From: SFEL01 sp963640685
GTDB lineage: Bacteria; Bacillota; Clostridia; Christensenellales; CAG-138
Length of the DNA stretch: 36,878 nt
Direction of reading: 5' to 3'
Assembly (NCBI GenBank): GCA_963640685.1
Contig: CAVIAA010000022.1
Coordinates: forward strand, 1 to 36,878
This document shows positions 16,403 through 24,164 of the stretch, piece by piece. Both the position numbers and the translations under genes were made by a program. Position 1 is the stretch's first letter, and each line of letters opens with the position of its first letter. The notes below the pieces were generated by a model, which was not told the origin of the DNA, did no database searches, and saw nothing but the letters and a program-made list of their open reading frames with translations.

Positions 16403-16453
16403 CTATCGCGCAGGAATATCGTTATCTGTTTTATCCATAACTTTTTCTTTCAT
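16403..16453 (-). CDS. Possible 16-residue leader peptide of the prd operon
   Basis: A short frame ATG AAA GAA AAA ... GCG CGA TAG (16 codons, MKEKVMDKTDNDIPAR) lies between the prdC promoter (16478-16507) and prdC. No strong ribosome site precedes it (GGGAAG about 11 nt upstream), so it may be chance. Confidence 0.2.
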   Translation of the reverse strand: MKEKVMDKTDNDIPAR

Positions 16454-16477
16454 AGACAGCGCTTCCCTGCACCCCTG

Positions 16478-16507
16478 ATTATACATCAATCTTATCGCAT
16501 TTGTCTA
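16478..16507 (-). promoter_or_regulatory. Promoter of the prdC-prdA-prdB operon
   Basis: TATAAT (16478-16483) with an 18-bp spacer to TAGACA (16502-16507) on the minus strand. The 5' leader to prdC is about 115 nt. This is a sigma-A-type site; I did not find the sigma-54 type site expected for PrdR-controlled operons in some clostridia. Confidence 0.65.
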
Positions 16508-16629
16508 TCCCAAATCGCCATTATCCGCCGGTGTTTTTCAGGAAAATCACGTTTAATTTCTTCACCCAAGCGGTTGCGTTCCTCCCCTGCCGGCGGCACA
16601 AAATATTGTGTCCGTCTTAACAAGCCCAT
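16492..16629 (-). CDS. Possible 45-residue small protein between tRNA-Sec and prdC
   Basis: A frame from ATG at 16629 to 16492 would encode a polar peptide beginning MGLLRRTQYF and rich in Arg and Glu. It has no clear ribosome site and overlaps the prdC promoter, so I rate it weak. If unreal, the stretch between the hairpin (16629-16662) and the prdC promoter holds nothing else I can name. Confidence 0.2.
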   Translation of the reverse strand: MGLLRRTQYFVPPAGEERNRLGEEIKRDFPEKHRRIMAIWDRQMR

Positions 16630-16662
16630 GGCCGTGCCATAGGAAAAACCGAGGCACGGCCA
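16629..16662 (-). terminator. Hairpin downstream of tRNA-Sec
   Basis: Perfect 10-bp stem TGGCCGTGCC/GGCACGGCCA, 8 nt after the encoded CCA end of the tRNA. No T run follows it on the minus strand, so it may be a processing or pause structure rather than a true terminator. Confidence 0.5.
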
Positions 16663-16669
16663 CGCTGTC

Positions 16670-16767
16670 TGGCGGGAACGTGTGGGAATCGAACCCACCC
16701 AGGACGCTACTAACGCCCAACAGCTGGTTTTGAAGACCAGGAGGCACACCAGTACCCATCCGCCCCC
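16670..16767 (-). tRNA. selC: tRNA-Sec (anticodon TCA)
   Basis: The minus strand carries a 98-nt tRNA with an encoded CCA end. The anticodon stem-loop is CTGGT-CTTCAAA-ACCAG with anticodon TCA; the T arm is GTGGG-TTCGATT-CCCAC. It has the long extra arm and the long acceptor stem (8 nt before the T arm, partly G-U paired) typical of tRNA-Sec. It reads UGA as selenocysteine with SelB and serves PrdB here. It has its own promoter (16798-16826). The selA, selB and selD genes are not in the window. Confidence 0.95.
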
Positions 16768-16797
16768 ATGCTTAGCTCATAACGCTTCCGCAGGCAT

Positions 16798-16826
16798 AGA
16801 ATAGCATATCCGTTTTGCCTTTTCAA
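16798..16826 (-). promoter_or_regulatory. Promoter of tRNA-Sec
   Basis: TTGAAA (16821-16826), 17-bp spacer, TATTCT (16798-16803) on the minus strand, about 30 nt from the tRNA 5' end. Confidence 0.8.
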
Positions 16827-16920
16827 TAGTTATTGATAAATCAAATACAACTTTTTGGTGAAATAATAAAAGCCTTTTGCGCCCAACAGTAACTCGCATG
16901 TTATTTAATTTTTTACCGTA

Positions 16921-16949
16921 TTGACTTTTGCATCGCTTTGGGCGATAAT
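16921..16949 (+). promoter_or_regulatory. Promoter of prdF
   Basis: TTGACT (16921-16926), 17-bp spacer, GATAAT (16944-16949) on the plus strand. The leader to prdF is about 110 nt and includes a small stem (GGCGCA-GCAAA-TGCGCC, about 17019-17036). The promoter is divergent from that of tRNA-Sec. Confidence 0.75.
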
Positions 16950-17066
16950 AGGTTTTGAGGATTGATAAATTTTTCATCATCCCCGCTTCGTCATCACTTT
17001 TTACTATCGTCATAAGGTTTGGCGCAGCAAATGCGCCACTAACATAAAATATAAGGAGAGCAGGTC

Positions 17067-18101
17067 ATGAATTACAACCCTAAACTCAACCTTGACAGGT
17101 TCGAAGCGAGCTTCAAGGCCATCGATGCTCATACCGCGGGCGAGTTCTGCCGCGTGGTATATTCCGGCTTCCCCAAGCCCGAGGGCAACACCCCCATCGA
17201 GCGCAAGCACTGGCTGGAAAAGCACTATAATCAGTATCGCACCGCTCTGATGCTGGAGCCCCGCGGCCACCACGATATGTTCGGCGCATACATCTGCGAG
17301 CCTATCGATCCTCAGGCCGACTTTGCGATATTCTTCATCGACACCGGCGGATGGCTCAACATGTGCGGCCACTGCACAATCGGCGCCGTTACCGTTGCCG
17401 TTGAGACCGGCATGGTAGAGGCCAAGGAGCCCTATACCGAGGTAGTGCTCGAGGCTCCCGCAGGCATCATCCGCACCAAGGCCGAGGTCAAGGACGGCAA
17501 GGTTCTGGGCGTAACCCTCGAGAACGTGCCCGCCTTCCTGTATAAGCCCAACCAGAAGCTGACCATCGACGGCAAGGAGATAACCTTTGATATTTCCTTC
17601 GGCGGCTCCTTCTTCGCCCTCGTGGATACCGATAAGCTCGGCCTCGTAGACGAGATCAACGAAAAGACCGTTCCCTATCTCACCGAGCTCGGCATGAAGC
17701 TGATGGAGAAGATCAACAAGGAGATCGAGATACAGCATCCCCGTCTTGACATCACCACCGTTGACCTCGTTGAGTTCTACGGCCACAACGTATCCCCCGA
17801 TGCAAACAAGCGCAACGTCGTTATCTTCGGCGAGGCACAGGCAGACCGTTCCCCCTGCGGAACCGGCACCAGCGCAAAGCTCGGCACCCTGTATGCGCAC
17901 GGCGAGATCGGCATCGGCGAGCCGTTCATCTATGAGTCCTTCATGGGCACCAAGTTCAAGGGCGTCATAAAGGAAGCTGTTGACGAGTGCGGCTACAAGG
18001 CTGTTATACCTCTCATCACCGGCTCCGCCTACATCACCGGCGAGGCCACCTACGCCATCGACCCCACCGACCCCCTGAAGTACGGCTTCATCGTCGGCTA
18101 A
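17067..18101 (+). CDS. prdF: Proline racemase
   Basis: This 344-aa enzyme interconverts L- and D-proline without cofactor, using two Cys as acid and base. Both are present: Cys100 in NMCGHCTIG and Cys264 in DRSPCGTGTS. It supplies the D-proline used by PrdA/PrdB. The start ATG at 17067 has GGAGAG 7 nt upstream. It is transcribed divergently from tRNA-Sec and the prd operon, with its own promoter and terminator. 4-Hydroxyproline epimerases share the fold, but the prd context and the two Cys favour proline racemase. Confidence 0.95.
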   Translation: MNYNPKLNLDRFEASFKAIDAHTAGEFCRVVYSGFPKPEGNTPIERKHWLEKHYNQYRTALMLEPRGHHDMFGAYICEPIDPQADFAIFFIDTGGWLNMCGHCTIGAVTVAVETGMVEAKEPYTEVVLEAPAGIIRTKAEVKDGKVLGVTLENVPAFLYKPNQKLTIDGKEITFDISFGGSFFALVDTDKLGLVDEINEKTVPYLTELGMKLMEKINKEIEIQHPRLDITTVDLVEFYGHNVSPDANKRNVVIFGEAQADRSPCGTGTSAKLGTLYAHGEIGIGEPFIYESFMGTKFKGVIKEAVDECGYKAVIPLITGSAYITGEATYAIDPTDPLKYGFIVG

Positions 18102-18147
18102 ACGGTCGATATACCCTATCCGGGGCAAAATATCACAAAATATCACA

Positions 18148-18174
18148 AAGGAGCGCAGAAGCGCTCCTTTTTTT
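18148..18174 (+). terminator. Terminator of prdF
   Basis: Nine-bp stem AAGGAGCGC/GCGCTCCTT with an AGAA loop and a T run at 18168-18174. Confidence 0.92.
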
Positions 18175-18259
18175 GTAGACATTTCCGCCGCTTTAAGTTA
18201 AACTGCTACTTGGCGTTTGTGCGTTATATTTTTTATTTTATATAAAGGAGATTTTTCAA

Positions 18260-18808
18260 ATGAGGATAACCACGCCGGAAAACGACATACAGAGCGTGCT
18301 TTTCACGCGGGAGCAGATAGCCGCACGGGTGAAGGAAATGGGCGCGGCGCTGGCCGAGGAGTACCGCGACAGGCAGCCGCTGATGGTGTGCATACTCAAG
18401 GGCGCGTCGATTTTTTATACCGACCTTTGCCGCGCAATGGACTGCGGGCTGTTTATGGACTTTATCGCGGTTTCCAGCTACGGCGCAAGCTCAAAATCCA
18501 CAGGCGTCGTTCGAATAATAAAGGACCTTGACAGCAACATAACCGGCCGGCACGTCGTTATAGTTGAGGACATAATCGACAGCGGGCTTACGCTGAAATA
18601 CCTGAAGGAGCTTTTCGCCTCCCGCAAGCCGGCGTCGATTAAAACCGTATGCCTGCTGGATAAGCCGCGGCACGGCGGGGAGATCGGCGCGGACGCGGTC
18701 GGCTTTGACATACCCGATGAGTTCGTCGTCGGCTACGGGCTGGACTACGCCGGCCACTACCGCAACCTGCCGTATATCGGCGTGCTGAAGCCGGAGGTGT
18801 ATGAGTAG
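18260..18808 (+). CDS. hpt: Hypoxanthine phosphoribosyltransferase
   Basis: This 182-aa enzyme joins hypoxanthine or guanine to PRPP to make IMP or GMP (purine salvage). Motifs: a KGASIFYTDLCRAM loop, FIAVSSYGASSKSTG (flexible loop), the PRPP motif VVIVEDIIDSGLTL (about residues 96-109) and a C-terminal VGYGLDYAGHYRNLPYIGVLKP. The start ATG at 18260 has AAAGGAGA upstream. It is the last clear host gene before the island. In many Firmicutes hpt sits near tilS and ftsH; neither is here. Confidence 0.95.
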   Translation: MRITTPENDIQSVLFTREQIAARVKEMGAALAEEYRDRQPLMVCILKGASIFYTDLCRAMDCGLFMDFIAVSSYGASSKSTGVVRIIKDLDSNITGRHVVIVEDIIDSGLTLKYLKELFASRKPASIKTVCLLDKPRHGGEIGADAVGFDIPDEFVVGYGLDYAGHYRNLPYIGVLKPEVYE

Positions 18809-19021
18809 GGGGAAAATAATAAAAAACCGCCCCGGCGTTGACAGTCCCCTCTCAGTTCGATATAGGCGGTCAGCGTCGCGTGAGGAGCAGATTCGCCGTC
18901 GGCACTGGGGCAGTGCCGACGCCAGCTCTGGGAACTGAAAAGCCATCCACCGGATGCCTTTTCCCCCTCGCGGGGACGTTCCCTTCTCATCTCACCCGCT
19001 CTTCATTACATCAACAAAAAA
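18809..19021. other. Gene-free, hairpin-rich stretch after hpt (possible interspersed repeat)
   Basis: I see no gene. It contains a perfect 11-bp stem with a 3-nt loop at 18897-18921 (CGTCGGCACTG-GGG-CAGTGCCGACG) and a near-perfect stem around 18943-18959, without T runs. Its GC-rich, stem-rich character resembles a short repeat element. It lies between host sequence and the island, so the island's left junction may be in or just after it. Confidence 0.4.
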
Positions 19022-19048
19022 CAGCACCCACAGGGGGTGCTGCTTTTT
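19022..19048. terminator. Terminator at the left edge of the island
   Basis: Eight-bp stem CAGCACCC/GGGTGCTG with a 5-nt loop, CTTTTTA after it and an A run before it, so it could work in both directions (hpt on plus, recombinase remnants on minus). Confidence 0.75.
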
Positions 19049-19201
19049 ATTGTCAAGCGGGTACGAAAAAGATGGATTTGCGTTTTTGATAGATGGATTC
19101 GAACTCTCGAAGCCATTATTGCCGGAAAAAAGGGATGTCCGCCCCGCCTTATGACAGAAGCCATAAAGCGGGGCAGTAAGTGTGGAGGAGGTATGAAACA
19201 A

Positions 19202-20443
19202 TCACAGGAGTTGAGTAACCTCGAGTCCTCCGATGAAGACTACTTTGATTCTGTCTTTCGATTCGACGATCACGCTCTCGAGAATCTGTCTGACGATTTG
19301 ATCGTCATAACTGATCGGGTGGTTCGCCAGCGCCTCGAGGATTACGAAGATTTCATCGAGTCGGGACTTTGCGTTCTCACGCTTTTGCTTTGTATCTGCG
19401 ATGCGATCAAGCTGGATCTGCAGCTTTGCCTTTTCATCCATGAGAGCCTTGGCTTTTTCTTCGTCGAAGGCTTCCACGTTATCTGCGGCAATTGCTTTGA
19501 GCATCTTTTGGAATTCCGCTTCGATCTCTGCAATTCGGATCTGAAGGTCGAGGCTGTTATCTTCCGTAGTTTCTGCGGATAATCCCATACCGATGTGGAG
19601 CTTCAGCGTTTTCAGCACCTCCACATTTTGTTTTGCCGTTTGAAGCACGGCATTCATGATGGCATCCTGCAGGACGCTTTCCTCAATGCTCGGTGAGTCA
19701 TGGCAGTATTTCTTGCCGTAGTCAAGACGGTTGATGCACCGCCATACAACCTTTTTCTTTCCATTGGCTGCCCATGTGCATCTGCGGTATGACGTTCCGC
19801 ATTCTCCGCAGATCAGAAGCTCTGTGAGTGCGTACTTGCTGGAATAGCGTCCTTGTTCTGTTTTCGTTCCGACCTGCTTGACTTTCCGCTTTCCGCACCG
19901 TCTTGCCATTTCTTCTTGTACTCTGCCGAAGGTAGCGGAGTCGATGATCGCAGGATGATTGTTCTCGACATAGTATTTCGGGCGCTCGCCATTATTGATC
20001 ATGACCTTCTTGGACAGGCAGTCTCTGATGTAGGTCTTGTTGAGGATGGCATCACCTTTATATTTTTCGTTGGTGAGGATAGATTCAATCGTGCCTCGCT
20101 GCCATTGACCGGTGCCTGACGGCGTCGGGATTCCATCGGCGTTGAGGTCGTTGGCTATCGTGGCGAGGCTGTCGCCTGCGAGGAATCTCTCATAGATCCT
20201 CTTGACCACAACTGCCTGTTCGGGATCGATCTCCGGCTTTCCGTCCGATCCTCTGCGATACCCAAGGAATCGCTTGTATTGGAAGGGTACGTTTCCTTCT
20301 TTCGCGCTCTGTGCTTTGCCCCAGCGGACGTTGGCGCTGATGTTTTCGGATTCGCTTTGTGCGATGGAGCCGTAGATCGTGATGTAGAATTCCGATCCAG
20401 GCTGGATGCTGTGAATGTTCCTGTTTTTCAAATCTGTTTTCAC
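19202..20443 (-). pseudogene. Large serine recombinase lacking its catalytic domain (1)
   Basis: The 413-residue frame begins at the very end of a resolvase domain (FYITIYGSIAQSESENISANVRWG, the dimer helix), then has the recombinase domain (about 45-150, with PTPSGTGQWQRGTIESILTNEKY), a zinc ribbon (ICGECG...WRCINR...YC, about 205-250) and a C-terminal coiled coil. The N-terminal ~130 residues with the catalytic Ser are absent, so it cannot cut DNA. A GTG at 20443 with AAAGGA nearby could still allow translation of the DNA-binding part. It starts 7 nt after the stop of the next remnant. Confidence 0.85.
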
Positions 20444-20450
20444 CGTCCTT

Positions 20451-21389
20451 TCATGCGATGGTTTCGGTCAGTTTAAGACCGCCGATCAGTTGGAAGACGA
20501 TTTCCGTTCTGCTCATCACGATTGCCGTTTCAACAATCTGATTGAACAGATCCTCGTCAAAGGCTGCTGTCGGTTCGTATTCATCGAGGATGCCTTGCAG
20601 TTCCTTGAGTTTATCGAGCTGTTCATCGCCCTCGTCCTCGGCGAGTTTCTTTTTGCGTTCAGATCGCAATGTGCTGATTCGGTTGTTGATTTCCGAGGAC
20701 TGCACCGAGTAGTCGGAGCCGTTCAGAATGCCGCTCGTGTGCAGTCTAACGATGACCAGGTTCCGGGCAGCAAGGTCTGCAATCTCCTTGTCGATCTCTG
20801 CGATCTTCTCATGGTTTTCGCTTGTCTTGCTCTGCATGATTTCAATATCTCGAATCAATGAGCCGAGGATTACTTGATGATGTTCCTTCAGCTTGAAGAG
20901 CATTCTGTTGAAGGCTTCATACACATCCGGCTCTGCCATCCGCTGGCTGGAGCATACTGTGGCGCTGGAAGCTCTGCCTGAGCATGTCCAGTAGGCTTTC
21001 CCTCTGACGAGCTGCCTTCGGTATGCTCTGCCGCAGTCTGGACAGCGAAGCATTCCAGTCAAAGGATAGGAGGCTTTCTTCCCGCCGACATTCTTTTGGC
21101 GGGACTTCTGAAGTTCCTGAACCGCAGCGTAGGTTTCTCTGCTGACGATAGCGGGATTGGCGTTCTCAACATAGTACTGCGGGCGTTCTCCACGGTTTTT
21201 CTTTTTCTTGAACGGAAGCGTATCCGTAGTGTATTTCTTTTGAAGTAAGGCGTCGCCCATATACCTTTCGTTATTCAGCATGTAGTCGATTCCGAAGGCA
21301 TACCATGTCTTTATGCCGTGCCTCCAAGGGACGCTTTCTTCGTTCAGCTTGTTTGCGATTGCCTGCTTCCCGTACCCTTGAAGGTACAT
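20451..21389 (-). pseudogene. Large serine recombinase lacking its catalytic domain (2)
   Basis: The 312-residue frame contains part of the recombinase domain (GKQAIANKLNEESVPWRHGI... MLNNERYMGDALLQKKY), a zinc ribbon (CPDCGRAYRR...WTCSGR, about residues 115-145) and a coiled-coil end. The catalytic resolvase domain is missing. A good ribosome site (AAGGAGATC) with ATG at 21402 lies just upstream but in another frame, so this looks like a frameshifted, deleted gene. Together with the preceding remnant it is a decayed tandem of site-specific recombinases that once moved the island. Confidence 0.8.
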
Positions 21390-21609
21390 ATGTCTTTGTC
21401 ATTTTCGTGATCTCCTTTGAATTTTTGAATTTTTGAATTTTGGTTGAAATCAAAAATTCGGAGATCACGGATATTCAGCTATGTATGGCTGCCATGCTCT
21501 GTCGGGCATAAAAATGCACCCGCCATAATTCTCCATCTTTTGGCATGCGCAAAAGTTCGAAGAACGTCGCTCAGCAGCGCAGGACTGCGAAAGCTTGGGG
21601 TTTATCATG

Positions 21610-21645
21610 AAAAAAGTCCTTTCCCAAGCGGATTCGGGAAGGGAC
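21610..21645 (-). terminator. Terminator (minus strand)
   Basis: Stem AGTCC-TTCCC/GGGAA-AGGACT with a ~10-nt loop and six T on the minus strand. Confidence 0.8.
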
Positions 21646-21673
21646 TCTCATCATCGTATGAAGCGAATTGCGC

Positions 21674-21747
21674 AAAAAAAGCACCGTCGAAATCAGAATC
21701 TCAAAAGGATATGGATATCCCTTTTGATTCTGGCTTCATACGGTGCT
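21674..21747 (-). terminator. Long-stem terminator or structured RNA
   Basis: A 68-nt imperfect hairpin: outer arms AGCACCGT/ACGGTGCT, an inner stem of about 14 bp around GATATCC, and seven T after it on the minus strand. It ends the zinc-ribbon gene run. The stem is much longer than usual for a terminator, so it could also be the body of a small RNA. Confidence 0.7.
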
Positions 21748-21796
21748 TGGCAGTCTAATCTTTCGATTTCCTCCGCTTGCGCGATTCAAAGTCAGT

Positions 21797-22096
21797 TTAG
21801 GTATTCAGTTTTTCAAGGTAATCCTCGCCGTAGTATTTTGCTTTCAGACGCCAGGTTCCTTTTTGGGTGCGGAAGTAAGCGAGGTTTATCGGCTTTTCCC
21901 ATTTGCACTTTCGGCACCTGGCATGGAAGTGTCCCTGCATGTCTGCGTACACACGGGCAATCACATAGTTGCATACGGGGCATTTTACATCCCTCATCGG
22001 CAAGCCTTCCACTTCAAGCATTGATCGTGAGATCTTGTCTTTGACTTCCTGGGGCAAGTCTGAATAGCTTCTTGCCGTTCTTTGTTCAGCAACCAT
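21797..22096 (-). CDS. Zinc-ribbon protein, phage Com-like
   Basis: This 99-aa protein has one zinc ribbon in the middle (CPVCNYVIARVYADMQGHFHARCRKC), with a long insert between the Cys pairs, as in the Com regulator of phage Mu and similar small proteins. The rest is helical (N-term) and basic (C-term). The start ATG at 22096 has GGAGGT upstream and overlaps the end of the ImmA-like gene by 11 nt, so the two are coupled. The function is unknown; a translation or transcription regulator is possible. Confidence 0.72.
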   Translation of the reverse strand: MVAEQRTARSYSDLPQEVKDKISRSMLEVEGLPMRDVKCPVCNYVIARVYADMQGHFHARCRKCKWEKPINLAYFRTQKGTWRLKAKYYGEDYLEKLNT

Positions 22097-22805
22097 ATCC
22101 GGCACCTCCGTCCGTCATGGTCTTTTTGAAATATTCTTCCATGCTACGCTGTTCCAGAAGATTGTATTTCCTTAATTGGATCAGCATGGAGGAATAAGAC
22201 ACTCCGAGCTCTGCAGACATTTTTTGAAGTGCCGGCTTCATCTTCGGAAGGAAAACGCAATCGCCGTAAACAGGAATTGCTTCCCTTCTCATGTGCCTTC
22301 GTACCGAGTCGGTGAGTACCACGCGAGGCATGAGGATCATCGCTGCCATTGCATTCGCCTGGCATTCTTCGAGAGACAGTCTCTCGTGGAGTTCGTCCAC
22401 GCTGTATGTTCGTTCCGTGTCGTATACCCTGTTGAAGCAGGCTGCTGCCCGCAGCGGATCAGCCCGCCGGATAAGGATATGGCTGAGCTCATGTGCCAAA
22501 ACGAAACGGCGTCGTGTCTTTTCAGACGGGTTGAGAAGCAGTGCTTCCAAAACGGCGGTATCCTTGGGGAAGAGTACACCGACCTTCTTTCCGTTTCTCC
22601 AAACTATGAGCGGCCTGATACCGTCAGAGGCGAATCCGATCTTATCCGGATCGCTTTCTGCTATCTGCTCGTATACTACAGTGATGCCGAGGTATGCGGC
22701 AATGGCATCGATATCGATGTATTTCGGTGGAGACTCTTTACACGATACCTGCACCAAACCTTCGGCAATCTGTTCAATCTCTTTATTTGAGATATAGACC
22801 TGCAT
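22086..22805 (-). CDS. ImmA/IrrE-type metallopeptidase
   Basis: This 239-aa protein carries the zinc motif HELSH (in RRRFVLAHELSHILIRRAD, about residues 105-109) with a downstream Glu cluster (SLEECQANAMAAMILMP), the signature of the ImmA/IrrE family. ImmA cuts the repressor of an integrative element (ImmR in ICEBs1) so that the element is induced. Here it follows the LexA-like repressor by 20 nt, the same type of pair. The start ATG at 22805 has AGGAGGAATG upstream. Confidence 0.92.
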   Translation of the reverse strand: MQVYISNKEIEQIAEGLVQVSCKESPPKYIDIDAIAAYLGITVVYEQIAESDPDKIGFASDGIRPLIVWRNGKKVGVLFPKDTAVLEALLLNPSEKTRRRFVLAHELSHILIRRADPLRAAACFNRVYDTERTYSVDELHERLSLEECQANAMAAMILMPRVVLTDSVRRHMRREAIPVYGDCVFLPKMKPALQKMSAELGVSYSSMLIQLRKYNLLEQRSMEEYFKKTMTDGGAGYGC

Positions 22806-22824
22806 CTATCATTCCTCCTATCGG

Positions 22825-23424
22825 CTACAAAGCCTTGATAACGTGCTGCGCAATTCCTTGTATGTAGCAGCTCTTGACAAAGATATCCTTCATCGTCTTG
22901 TTTTCTGGATGGAGTCTGACGCATTTTTTATCCTCGTCTATGTAGAATCTCTTTAGTGTTGTTTCGTTGTCAACCAAGGCAACCACGATATCGCCTTCAT
23001 TAGCGGTGTTTTGCTTGCGGACAACAACGAGATCGCCCGGATCAATTCCCGCCTCAATCATAGACTCCCCCTTAGCTCTTAGAATAAAGTGTTCTCCCGG
23101 ATCAAAGAGCGCATCCGGCAAGGCGACGTAGGCTTCAAAGTTTTCTTCTTCGTACTGTGGCTCTCCGCAGGCGATAGAACCAATGATCGGCGAGAGGGAG
23201 TATCCACGATCTGCTTTACTCGTGACTGGGGTTTCAAGCGTAACGCCATCATAGTGGATTTGACCGTTCTTGTTCATCTCCTGCAGATATGCATGAACCG
23301 TACTTCTGGAGCGACCAACGGCTCGAGCAATTTCAGTAATTGACGGTGTTTCTTTGTGGGTGAAGAAATGGCCTTCAATTGCCGCTACGATCTCTCTCAT
23401 CGTTTCTTCGCTCTTGTATCTCAT
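22825..23424 (-). CDS. LexA-like repressor (S24 family)
   Basis: This 199-aa protein has an N-terminal winged helix-turn-helix of the LexA type (TPSITEIARAVGRSRSTVHAYLQEM) and a C-terminal S24 self-cleavage domain: cleavage bond Cys-Gly in GSIACGEP, catalytic Ser in GESMIEAG and Lys in ETTLKRFY. I set the start at ATG 23424, with AAAGGAGTT upstream; longer readings run through the promoter. A perfect promoter overlapped at +1 by a 35-bp inverted repeat lies directly upstream, so it most likely represses itself. It probably keeps the island quiet until DNA damage. A second chromosomal LexA is expected elsewhere. Confidence 0.92.
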   Translation of the reverse strand: MRYKSEETMREIVAAIEGHFFTHKETPSITEIARAVGRSRSTVHAYLQEMNKNGQIHYDGVTLETPVTSKADRGYSLSPIIGSIACGEPQYEEENFEAYVALPDALFDPGEHFILRAKGESMIEAGIDPGDLVVVRKQNTANEGDIVVALVDNETTLKRFYIDEDKKCVRLHPENKTMKDIFVKSCYIQGIAQHVIKAL

Positions 23425-23440
23425 CGAATCAACTCCTTTG

Positions 23441-23475
23441 AAGCCTATCCCGAACAGCTCGTTCGGGATAGGCTT
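23441..23475 (-). promoter_or_regulatory. 35-bp inverted repeat, candidate operator of the LexA-like repressor
   Basis: Two perfect 15-bp arms around a 5-nt centre, with a GAAC-N5-GTTC core that resembles the Gram-positive SOS box (GAAC-N4-GTTC). It covers the expected transcription start, directly downstream of the -10. Confidence 0.75.
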
Positions 23476-23504
23476 ATTATACGAGATCACAAACCGATTT
23501 TCAA
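23476..23504 (-). promoter_or_regulatory. Strong promoter of the LexA-ImmA-zinc ribbon genes
   Basis: TTGAAA (23499-23504), 17-bp spacer, TATAAT (23476-23481) on the minus strand. Confidence 0.9.
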
Positions 23505-23521
23505 TAGGGCTGACCAAAATT

Positions 23522-23557
23522 GCAAAAAGGTGGGCGGATTAGCGCCCACCTTTTTGC
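23522..23557. terminator. Bidirectional terminator
   Basis: Perfect 15-bp stem with a GATTAG loop that contains its own A and T runs (GCAAAAAGG.../...CCTTTTTGC), 22 bp beyond the stop of the WYL fragment. Confidence 0.88.
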
Positions 23558-23579
23558 GAATCAGAGGAATTCGTTCTGG

Positions 23580-24095
23580 TTAAAGTCTTTTTAGAGTCTC
23601 ACTGACTTTCTTTTTGTACTCGTTCATAACATCCTGGGGAGCGGTAATTGTGATCGCGCCGTCATAGGCGAAGATCCATGAGAAGAAGGTTGGACTAACG
23701 AACACCTCGACATCAGCAACAAAGTGCTGATCGTCTGCCTTTCGCGTCACCACGTCGTCCCCAAAGCGATCTACGATGGTATTCATCATATCGTTCTCGC
23801 ACAAGAGCTGCACGGTACGGTGCTCCCCATCGTACATCAAGAAGACTCGGTTACAAAATGCTCCTATATCATAATCTTGTGGCCGCTCATGAAAATCTTG
23901 GAGAGCTTCTTTCGTATGCAGCATCCGGTCAACGCGGAATTTCACGATTTTGCCGTGGCGCTCAGACCATCCGAACACATAGTATCTGTCGTTGTTCCAC
24001 ACCAAATCATACGGCGAAAGGCAATAGACCGCGCCATCATGCTTCAGTTCCTTTTCTTTATCTGCTGAATACCTGATGTATGCTTGCTTTCCCAT
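23580..24095 (-). pseudogene. WYL-domain transcription regulator, C-terminal fragment
   Basis: The 171-residue frame matches the WYL domain and the C-terminal extension of YafY/PafC-type regulators (KELKHDGAVYCLSPYDLVWNNDRYYVFGW...KFRVDRM, then the WCX part). The N-terminal DNA-binding winged helix is missing. Just upstream the frame runs into an unrelated short reading frame (from 24163) that is fused to it in a different phase, so a deletion probably removed the 5' part. The remaining piece cannot bind DNA. Confidence 0.75.
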
Positions 24096-24163
24096 TGTGT
24101 TCTCTTGTCTGTAGCAAAGTCCAACACCTGCATCTGGACTTTTTCAAGGAACGGATCATCCAT
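24047..24163 (-). pseudogene. 5' remnant of an unknown gene after the PqqD-like gene
   Basis: A frame with ATG at 24163, behind GGAGGTGG and 2 nt after the PqqD-like stop, reads MDDPFLEKVQMQVLDFA and then continues out of phase into the WYL fragment, stopping after 38 residues. The good start and odd end suggest the head of a gene truncated by a deletion. I do not recognise it. Confidence 0.35.
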
Positions 24164-24164
24164 A

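Larger units (their letters stand above)
21390..21796. other. Gene-free region between the recombinase remnants and the regulatory genes
   Basis: It holds a short A/T repeat (TTTTTGAA units, about 21420-21445) and two stem structures with T runs on the minus strand (21610-21645 and 21674-21747). No gene is supported. Confidence 0.6.

Noticed and set aside
16629..16749. Protein-coding extension of the small frame through the tRNA-Sec gene
   Set aside because: The upstream half is tRNA sequence, so any peptide could start only at 16629.
17010..18182. A 390-codon minus-strand frame antisense to prdF
   Set aside because: prdF carries both catalytic Cys motifs and a promoter; the antisense frame is a by-product.
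19088..19115. GATTCGAACTC-like sequence resembling the T arm of a tRNA, possible tRNA attachment site
   Set aside because: The flanking bases do not pair as a T stem and no acceptor or anticodon arm is present.
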